Of a stretch of 64,000 nt of DNA, positions 58,864 to 64,000 are shown in pieces; positions within the stretch are counted from its first letter, which is position 1; each line of letters opens with the position of its first letter. Under the pieces are notes generated by a model, which saw only the letters and a list, made by a program, of their open reading frames with translations, had not been told where the DNA came from and did no database searches. A program made the translations under genes and the position numbers. Source of the DNA: Scopulibacillus_A cellulosilyticus (GTDB taxonomy: Bacteria > Bacillota > Bacilli > Bacillales > Sporolactobacillaceae); the NCBI RefSeq assembly GCF_042665295.1, contig NZ_JBHTCO010000020.1:1-64000 (forward strand), written 5' to 3'.

Positions 58864-59223
58864 TTAATATTCTTTAATATAATCTTTTAAAACTCTTACA
58901 TGATTATACGTTTCATCCTTTGCCGCATAAACAAACGTTACTGTGCCGTTTTTCAGTTGATCTTTAACTTGATCAACAGCCTTTTGTTTTTCAGGTTCTG
59001 TTTTTAATTCTTCAATATAACGCGCTTTAAAATCATTAAATTTATCTGGATCATGTGCAAACCATTTTCTCAGATTCGGACTCGGCGCAATATCTTTTAG
59101 CCATAAATCAACATGCGCTTTCTCCTTTTTCACACCTCTTGGCCATAATCGGTCAACCAATATCCGAAAGCCATCATTATCTTCAACATCCTCATAAACC
59201 CGTTTCATTTTTAATTCAGCCAT
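58864..59223 (-). CDS. DUF488 family protein (YeaO-like)
   Basis: 119 residues: KMKRVYEDVEDNDGFRILVDRLWPRGVKKEKAHVDLWLKDIAPSP is the family hallmark, followed by RKWFAHDPDKFNDFKARY and FVYAAKDETYNHVRVLKDYI. Function is unknown (sometimes linked to uptake or stress). AAGGAGGAAG upstream. It lies 19 bp upstream of the membrane-protein gene and may be the first gene of that operon. Confidence 0.87.
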   Translation of the reverse strand: MAELKMKRVYEDVEDNDGFRILVDRLWPRGVKKEKAHVDLWLKDIAPSPNLRKWFAHDPDKFNDFKARYIEELKTEPEKQKAVDQVKDQLKNGTVTFVYAAKDETYNHVRVLKDYIKEY

Positions 59224-59363
59224 AGATCTTCTTCCTCCTTTTTAAGCTCTTAAACCCATTTTACATGAAAAATAGCAAACTGGTAAAATCCAGTAATCAC
59301 AAAAAGACCCCTACTAACCTCCCAGGTACCCGAACGGTATTAGTGAAGGGAGGAATTATTCAA

Positions 59364-60029
59364 ATGAAAAAAATATTCGGTATTGTCCTTACAGGGCTGT
59401 TAGCACTGCCATTTATTGCTGCCCACGGTGCCGATGCAGCTGACTACCAGCATTGTAAATTTGAGCATCAAGGGCAAATCAAAACGCACTTTATTTATTA
59501 TAATTATAAAAGTCAAAGTCAGAGCGGTGATCAAACAAAATCGGCGGCAACTGATCAATCAAATACAACGACGACTGATCAAAATAACAAAGCAGCTGGA
59601 AATGATCAAAACTCTGCTAAATCTGACCAAAGCAAAAGCCAACTTAATGCTTATGAACAAAAAGTGGTAGAGCTAACAAACCAAGAACGCCAGAAGAATG
59701 GCCTTCAGCCGTTAAAGGTGGACAACCAATTATCAAAAATGGCTCGTGACAAATCACAAGATATGGCTGATAATGGATACTTTGATCACCAATCGCCAAA
59801 ATACGGTTCCCCATTTGATATGATGAAGACATATGGAATCAAATATACGGCAGCTGGAGAAAACATTGCGGCAGGACAGAAAACACCTGAAGAAGTCGTT
59901 AACTCTTGGATGAACAGTCCTGGACACAGAGCAAACATTCTTAACAAAGACTACACATACATTGGCGTAGGCTATGTTAAAGGCGGTTCTTACGGAACTT
60001 ATTGGACACAGGACTTCATTAAGAAATAA
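59364..60029 (+). CDS. Secreted CAP-domain (SCP/PR1) protein, YkwD-like
   Basis: About 221 residues. A signal peptide (KKIFGIVLTGLLALPFIAAHGADA), then a short segment, a Gln/Asp/Ser/Asn/Lys-rich linker of about 45 residues and the C-terminal CAP domain: YEQKVVELTNQERQKNGLQPLKVDNQLSKMARDKSQDMADNGYFDH, AGENIAAG and NSWMNSPGHRANILNKDYTYIGVGY. The conserved His and Glu of the CAP cavity are present. Likely cell-surface or spore-associated. ATG 59364 with GGGAGG upstream; the frame upstream has no signal peptide. Confidence 0.88.
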   Translation: MKKIFGIVLTGLLALPFIAAHGADAADYQHCKFEHQGQIKTHFIYYNYKSQSQSGDQTKSAATDQSNTTTTDQNNKAAGNDQNSAKSDQSKSQLNAYEQKVVELTNQERQKNGLQPLKVDNQLSKMARDKSQDMADNGYFDHQSPKYGSPFDMMKTYGIKYTAAGENIAAGQKTPEEVVNSWMNSPGHRANILNKDYTYIGVGYVKGGSYGTYWTQDFIKK

Positions 60030-60033
60030 AAAG

Positions 60034-60070
60034 AAATCCTCGTATGAATTTATCATGCGAGGATTTTTAT
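60034..60070. terminator. Bidirectional terminator after the CAP gene
   Basis: AAATCCTCG.ATGA pairs with TCAT.CGAGGATTT, then TTTA. Confidence 0.8.
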
Positions 60071-60079
60071 TGTTTAAAT

Positions 60080-60529
60080 TTAGTACCGGCCCCGGCCGGG
60101 TGGAAAGCCCAGTTGACTAGGAAATGGAATACTGGGCTCCCCTTGCTGACCGCTATAGTATGGCGATCCGGCGCCTTGTCCCGGGGATGGTATACCCGGC
60201 ATCATTCCTCCGCCCGGCTGACCGCCCTGACCCTGCGTGCCAAATAACCCTTGTTGGCCTTGACCGCCGCTTTGACCCGGATATGGCGTCCCGGGCATTA
60301 CACCTCCGCCCGGTTGGCCCCCTTGTCCGTGAAATGGCGTACCCGGCATCATTCCCCCGCCCGGCTGGCCGCTTTGCCCCTGCGTACCTAATAATCCGTG
60401 ATGGCCTTGACCGCCATTTTGACCCGGATACGGCGGCATACCCGGCATCGTACCTCCGCCTTGCTGGCCCCCGCTTTGTTGTTCATGACGATTAGTCCAA
60501 TCCGGTTGACCCAAATAGTAATAATGCAT
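60080..60529 (-). CDS. Gly/Pro/Gln-rich repeat protein, probable spore-surface component
   Basis: About 149 residues of low complexity. Units of the type GQGGQPGGGMMPGTP/GTQGQ repeat roughly every 35 residues (GQSGQPGGGMMPGTPFHGQ; GQGGQPGGGVMPGTPYPGQ; GQGGQPGGGMMPGIPSPGQ). Start MHYYYLGQPDW is Tyr-rich. Not true collagen (no strict GXY). GGAGGG lies 6-7 nt before ATG 60529. Similar proteins occur in coats or exosporia; function inferred. Internal DNA repeats make it prone to length variation. Confidence 0.7.
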   Translation of the reverse strand: MHYYYLGQPDWTNRHEQQSGGQQGGGTMPGMPPYPGQNGGQGHHGLLGTQGQSGQPGGGMMPGTPFHGQGGQPGGGVMPGTPYPGQSGGQGQQGLFGTQGQGGQPGGGMMPGIPSPGQGAGSPYYSGQQGEPSIPFPSQLGFPPGRGRY

Positions 60530-60532
60530 CAA

Positions 60533-60862
60533 ATTCCCTCCTGTTGAAATAAAAAGACTTTATTATCATATTCATATTTCTTTATCATGTTATATTCATC
60601 CATAAGTCAGTTCTTTTGCCTATTTTAGAATATGAGAAATATATGCTAAGCGTGTAAATCCAGAAATCTTAATGAAAGGAACCCTAGGCAATCCCGGCTT
60701 TGACCAGAAGTATTTCATAGCACATAATTGGAATTTAGTCGTACTCAAGATTTCCCCGAAACAGAATTGTTGCTCAAAAAAAATGCTAAAGGCTAATGTC
60801 ACGTACCTTATACCCGCCTCTAACATAATTATGCTATAAGCGGATTAGATGAGGTGATAAAA
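60533..60862. other. 330-bp region between the Gly-rich gene and the GNAT gene
   Basis: I see no supported gene. An open frame on the minus strand (60620-60826) lacks a ribosome-binding site. The region carries the upstream parts of two divergent genes; no clear promoter is recognised. Confidence 0.45.
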
Positions 60863-61765
60863 ATGACTAAAAACGTCATATACCGGGAATATGGCCCCGG
60901 TGATGCCGTTAAAATCGGGTCTTTTAATAAAGAGCTGGAGTCAGCCTATTTATTTAACAATGACTTTAAGCCAGAAAATATTTTTTTAGCAACCGATAAG
61001 AAAAACCAAGTTTTGGCTATCGGTCATTTAGAACCGTACAGTTTTCTTGAAAAGAATGGAGAAACTAAAACGTACGTTTCCCATTTTCGTATAAACATTG
61101 TTCAAAATCCTATGTATTCAATAGATGAAAGTGTCAAAGATGGTATTTTAACAAAACTGATTAAACGCGCAAAAGAAATAAAAAAATGTCATCATAAAAC
61201 CATTAAGTTATACGTCAGTCTGCCAAATCAAAAAACAAATGACATTGATTATTTTTTATCAAAAGGCTTTTGTCACAATGAGACAGCTTTTATTATGCGC
61301 CGCGATCTGACTAAACCAATAGATACTGATTTTCCTCGATATAATGGCGTCGACGTTTCTCATTGGAAGGTGGAAACAGAAAAAGAACAGCTCAAATACT
61401 TACAAGCACAGAAAGATAGTGAAATACCAGAACTATGGAGTAAAGAAAAGCTTGTGTGGTTTAAATCAAGACCTAATTGGCATACATTTACAGCCTTTTA
61501 TCAAGGTAACATCATTGGAAGCGTTATGACTTGGGAATTAGGTGAAAACATAAGCATGACAGAACAAATGTTCATTCTGCCTCATTGGAGACAAAAGGGC
61601 ATTGCCCGGCAAATCCTTACAGATGCATTAGTCTCTTTACGTGATAAGGGAAAAACTGAGGTCTTGTTAGGGGTTTTAAGTCATAATAAAGGGGCAATTA
61701 ATTTATGTAAGTCAGCAGGCTACCACCTCATTGAGACTTATCTTCAATTTTCGTTGACCATATAA
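60863..61765 (+). CDS. GNAT-family N-acetyltransferase, probably two domains
   Basis: About 300 residues. The C-terminal GNAT core has MTEQMFILPHWRQKGIARQIL (acetyl-CoA-binding Q/RxxGxG/A, here RQKGIA), followed by KTEVLLGVLSHNKGAINLCKSAGYHL. The N-terminal half resembles a degenerate second GNAT fold (LATDKKNQVLAIGHLEPY ... YFLSKGF). Substrate unknown. ATG 60863 follows GAGGTG at 6 nt. Confidence 0.8.
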   Translation: MTKNVIYREYGPGDAVKIGSFNKELESAYLFNNDFKPENIFLATDKKNQVLAIGHLEPYSFLEKNGETKTYVSHFRINIVQNPMYSIDESVKDGILTKLIKRAKEIKKCHHKTIKLYVSLPNQKTNDIDYFLSKGFCHNETAFIMRRDLTKPIDTDFPRYNGVDVSHWKVETEKEQLKYLQAQKDSEIPELWSKEKLVWFKSRPNWHTFTAFYQGNIIGSVMTWELGENISMTEQMFILPHWRQKGIARQILTDALVSLRDKGKTEVLLGVLSHNKGAINLCKSAGYHLIETYLQFSLTI

Positions 61766-61795
61766 AAGAGAAATTAGAACGCCCATACTTCTTTT

Positions 61796-61849
61796 AAGCG
61801 GCAAAAGATTATGTTTGATAATCCCACATAATTATTAGCCGCTTCTTTT
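61796..61849 (+). terminator. Terminator after the GNAT gene
   Basis: AAGCGGC pairs with GCCGCTT and is followed by CTTTTC; the loop contains a second small hairpin (TTATGT...ACATAA). Confidence 0.55.
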
Positions 61850-61940
61850 CAATTATTTTTCGATATGAATTGAAAAAAAATACATAAATTCCAAAATAAA
61901 AACGAATAATAAGAGCAATTCAGGAAAGGAGTGAAAATTT

Positions 61941-62297
61941 ATGCGTTATTTGTGTTTAAGTCTATTGCTTGCAACAATGTTTTCTATCATTCCGTTTGGC
62001 ACGGGACCAGTTCACGCAAAGGATACTCTAGATACTCTAGCAAATTCCGGAACAAAGATTGTAAAGCTAACGCAGCAACAAAAAGCTGAATTACAAGCAC
62101 TACATAAGCAGATTTTAAGCAAGAAAGAAGAGGTGATTCATAAATACGTAGAGTATGGTATTTTAACAAAGGCAAAAGGGAACAAAATTATAGCACGGAT
62201 GGAACACCACTATGCAATGCATGAAAAAAACGGCTTCATCCCCAGATGGCATGGCCACAAAGATAAACATTGGGGGAAATTGAAAGAAAATAATTAA
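61941..62297 (+). CDS. YckD-like secreted protein (DUF2680)
   Basis: 118 residues. A signal peptide (residues 1-26, ending PVHAKD), then a helical DUF2680 segment: LTQQQKAELQALHKQILSKKEEVIHKYVEYGILTKAKGNKIIARMEHHY, and a His/Lys-rich tail. The pattern matches Bacillus YckD (about 110 residues). Function unknown; exported to the membrane-wall interface. GGAAAGGAGTG precedes the ATG. Confidence 0.83.
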   Translation: MRYLCLSLLLATMFSIIPFGTGPVHAKDTLDTLANSGTKIVKLTQQQKAELQALHKQILSKKEEVIHKYVEYGILTKAKGNKIIARMEHHYAMHEKNGFIPRWHGHKDKHWGKLKENN

Positions 62298-62303
62298 GAT
62301 ATA

Positions 62304-62352
62304 AAAAGGCTGGGACAAAAGGTCATTAATAACCCTTTGTCCCAGCCTTTTC
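62304..62352. terminator. Bidirectional terminator between yckD-like gene and csbD
   Basis: AAAAGGCTGGGACAAAAGG pairs with CC.TTTGTCCCAGCCTTTT, a long stem with one bulge between converging genes. Confidence 0.85.
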
Positions 62353-62359
62353 ATTATAT

Positions 62360-62530
62360 TTACTTCTTAAATATGTCCTTTACGTCTCCTGCCTTTTCTT
62401 GAATTTTTCCTTTTGCTTTATCTTTTTCGCCTTCAGCTACTTTTTGATCATCATTCGTTATATTTCCCCAAGCTTTTTTTGCTTCACCTTTAACCTGGTT
62501 GCCTTTTCCTTTTAATTTGTCATTGCTCAT
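62360..62530 (-). CDS. csbD: CsbD-family general stress protein
   Basis: 56 residues encoded by a short gene: MSNDKLKGKGNQVKGEAKKA, WGNITNDDQKVAEGEKDKAK and GKIQEKAGDVKDIFKK. The repeated helical K-G-x-x-x-K/E pattern is the CsbD fold. In B. subtilis CsbD is a SigB-dependent stress protein of unknown mechanism. GGGAGGG lies 7 nt before the ATG. It starts 70 bp after the end of the AI-2E-family permease gene on the same strand, which has a SigB-like promoter, so both could be in the SigB regulon. Confidence 0.87.
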   Translation of the reverse strand: MSNDKLKGKGNQVKGEAKKAWGNITNDDQKVAEGEKDKAKGKIQEKAGDVKDIFKK

Positions 62531-62600
62531 TAGCGTTCCCTCCCTTTATTATTCATGTTTTTCTATACCCGTATGAATGAATAATAAACATACTAACCAA

Positions 62601-63749
62601 TTAAGGTTTCAATTTCGTATCAGTATACATATCAGAACGCAAGCGGATGAACCGGTACAGATGTGTCACGATTACTTTTAGAACTGCGTACCCTGGGACA
62701 GCGAGGATAATGCCAACAATTCCGAAAAGGTTCCCCGCCGTCAAAATGACGAAAATAACGGTTATAGGGTGAATGTGCAAGCTTCTTCCCATAATTTGAG
62801 GTGAAATGACTTTCCCTTCAAGCAAATGAACGACTACCCAAACAATAGCTAATTTAAGAATCATTAAAGGTGAAGTGACAATAGCTAATACGGCAGCTGG
62901 TAAAATAGCAATGAAGGGTCCTAAATAAGGGACAACATTTGTCACCATAGCAATAACCGCGAGCAGCAGCGCATAGTCCAAGCCAATAATTGAATAACCA
63001 ATAAATAGCAAAATACCAACACAAATAGCTACAAAAATTTGGCCCCGAATATAAGCACTTAGCGCATGGTTCATGTCACCTAAAATTTCTTTCGCCTCTT
63101 GACGTGTTTGATTAGGTAAAAAGTTTACAATGTAATCCGGTAATTTTTTACCGTCTTTCAATAAGTAAAAAAGTAAGAAAGGCAAGACAACTATTGATAA
63201 TATAACTTCAGTGATCGTGCCGACAAAAGTGACAATTCCCTGTGAAAAGTTTGACACATATTTACTTAAATGCCCTGAAATATCCTTCGTTATTTTACTG
63301 ATATCCGTATTTAGAGAGGACCCTGCCTTATGAACAATTTTACTTTGAGTGACTTTATGAATAATCCCTTGAATTTCATGACTGAGATGAGGAATATTAT
63401 CTATCAGACTTTGAATTTGTTCTTTCAACGGCGGTATAACAGATCCTACTATAAGAGTAATAATACCGATAATGACTATGTACAATATTAGAATAGATAT
63501 GATTCTTTTAATTCTTAGCTTTTCCAAGAGGTCAATCAAAGGATTAAATAAGTAGAAACAAACTCCTGCCAAAACAATCGGTAAAAATACAGTTTCTATG
63601 AAAATCATGACTGGCTTTAAAATAAAAGTAATCTCTGATAATGAGAAAATCGTTGTACTTATAATAAAGATGATTATCGTATAAACCACGAATTTATTAT
63701 TTAAAATTTTCTCTTTAAAAACTGTTCTTTTTGGACTTTTAAACGCCAT
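62601..63749 (-). CDS. AI-2E family transporter (PerM/YdiK-like permease)
   Basis: 382 residues with about eight hydrophobic segments. LPIVLAGVCFYLFNPLIDLLEK near 57, FLLFYLLKDGKKLP near 195, YIRGQIFVAICVGILLFIGY, and LVAVI...NVVPYLGPFIAILPA, LEGKVISPQIMGRSLHIHP and GNLFGIVGIILAVPGYAVLKV near the end form the family pattern. Substrates of such proteins include autoinducer-2 in some bacteria and ions in others. SD AAGGGAGTG precedes the ATG. A SigB-type promoter lies 58-84 bp upstream. Confidence 0.87.
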   Translation of the reverse strand: MAFKSPKRTVFKEKILNNKFVVYTIIIFIISTTIFSLSEITFILKPVMIFIETVFLPIVLAGVCFYLFNPLIDLLEKLRIKRIISILILYIVIIGIITLIVGSVIPPLKEQIQSLIDNIPHLSHEIQGIIHKVTQSKIVHKAGSSLNTDISKITKDISGHLSKYVSNFSQGIVTFVGTITEVILSIVVLPFLLFYLLKDGKKLPDYIVNFLPNQTRQEAKEILGDMNHALSAYIRGQIFVAICVGILLFIGYSIIGLDYALLLAVIAMVTNVVPYLGPFIAILPAAVLAIVTSPLMILKLAIVWVVVHLLEGKVISPQIMGRSLHIHPITVIFVILTAGNLFGIVGIILAVPGYAVLKVIVTHLYRFIRLRSDMYTDTKLKP

Positions 63750-63806
63750 TCTATCACTCCCTTACTCAAGGCAAGACTTAAAGATGCTAATTTTCATATA
63801 TTCATT

Positions 63807-63833
63807 TTACCCGTAAAGGCCTTGATTGGAAAC
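63807..63833 (-). promoter_or_regulatory. SigB-type promoter of the AI-2E permease/csbD unit
   Basis: On the minus strand GTTTCC is followed after 15 bp by GGGTAA, close to the SigB consensus GTTTAA-N13-15-GGGWAW. It sits 58-84 bp upstream of the permease start. Confidence 0.5.
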
Positions 63834-63989
63834 GTCTTTTTGGTTCAATTAATCGGGAGTATCCTTTACAAAAGTTAATAGCATCTCCAGTCTTCCAAGG
63901 GAGTTGCTTACGTTTCGAAAAGAAAGTTTTCGATGCCTATCTTTTTAAATGAACAGGATGAACGATGGTGTTCAATAGTCCTCCAATAA

Positions 63990-64000
63990 TGATAATCATT
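63990..64000. promoter_or_regulatory. Truncated Fur-box-like sequence at the window edge
   Basis: TGATAATCATT matches the first 11 bases of the 7-1-7 Fur box TGATAATnATTATCA; the window ends before it can be completed. It would belong to a gene outside the window. Confidence 0.35.

Noticed and set aside
60124..60495. 123-codon plus-strand ORF inside the Gly-rich gene
   Set aside because: It is an antisense reading of a low-complexity repeat and has no ribosome-binding site.
60620..60826. 68-codon minus-strand ORF before the GNAT gene
   Set aside because: There is no SD before its ATG and the sequence resembles no protein; considered random.
1..64000. CRISPR arrays, rRNA, tRNA, prophage or intact transposase genes
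   Set aside because: I looked on both strands and saw no regularly spaced repeats, RNA-gene landmarks or transposase/integrase motifs.

Overview
The window is a chromosomal segment of a low-GC, endospore-forming member of the Bacillales, close to Bacillus in gene content and order. Evidence for sporulation includes lytH, yunB, yutH, two CotF-like coat proteins and a Spo0E-type phosphatase. Gene order follows two Bacillus subtilis blocks: yuiABC-yumB ... yutM-dapF-yuzB-yutJ-yuzD-yutI-yutH-yutG-yutF-yutE-yutD-lytH-yunBCD, and sufCDSUB-yurZ-metNPQ ... yusE-gcvH-yusI-fadNAE-yusN. The genus cannot be fixed from the sequence alone. I see no rRNA or tRNA gene, CRISPR array, prophage or intact insertion sequence.

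Layout. 1-6.3 kb: small envelope proteins, a cobalamin-binding-like protein, yuiCBA, the type II NADH dehydrogenase gene yumB with a Rex/Fnr-like operator, yutM and a small Spo0E-like gene. 6.3-16.6 kb: an orphan molybdate permease gene modB behind a leader ORF, dapF, a second NADH-dehydrogenase-like gene (yutJ), Fe-S and thiol proteins (yutI, yuzB, yuzD), a hydroxyacid dehydrogenase and the yutH-G-F-E-D cluster. 16.9-23.6 kb: lytH, yunB, yunC, yunD, then a DHA2-type drug exporter whose roughly 400-nt leader has a striking alternating repeat and terminator architecture, and a DUF1275 membrane protein. 23.8-29.6 kb: NAD biosynthesis (nadB-nadC-nadA with divergent nifS/nadS) and an orphan RsbR-like STAS protein. 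29.8-41.7 kb: universal stress protein, the complete sufCDSUB operon, yurZ, metNPQ and a short homoserine dehydrogenase. The last two transcription units each lie behind a SAM-I riboswitch with intrinsic terminator and recognisable promoter. 41.7-45.8 kb: sigI-rsgI, yusE, gcvH, yusI. 46-52 kb: the beta-oxidation genes fadN-fadA-fadE behind an exact FadR box, with a copy of a MITE-like repeat in or beside every spacer. 52-64 kb: coat proteins, a StyA-like monooxygenase, a double-length PBP4-type D,D-carboxypeptidase with a degenerate second half, a CAP-domain secreted protein, a Gly/Pro/Gln-rich repeat protein, a GNAT enzyme, a YckD-like secreted protein, and a probable SigB unit (AI-2E-family permease plus CsbD).

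Functional themes are Fe-S cluster assembly (suf, yutM, yutI) serving NadA and other enzymes, sulfur and methionine supply under SAM control, respiration with redox control, fatty-acid oxidation under FadR, and sporulation or envelope genes. Several small genes identified here are not obvious from long-ORF inspection: yuiA, a Spo0E-like gene, csbD, a 30-residue membrane peptide, the modB leader ORF and a leader peptide ahead of the drug exporter. The most unusual features are the drug-exporter leader, the modB leader hairpin, the yunB hairpin that buries its ribosome-binding site, the MITE-like family, and the tandem penicillin-binding protein, which seems to need an AUU start codon to keep its signal peptide.
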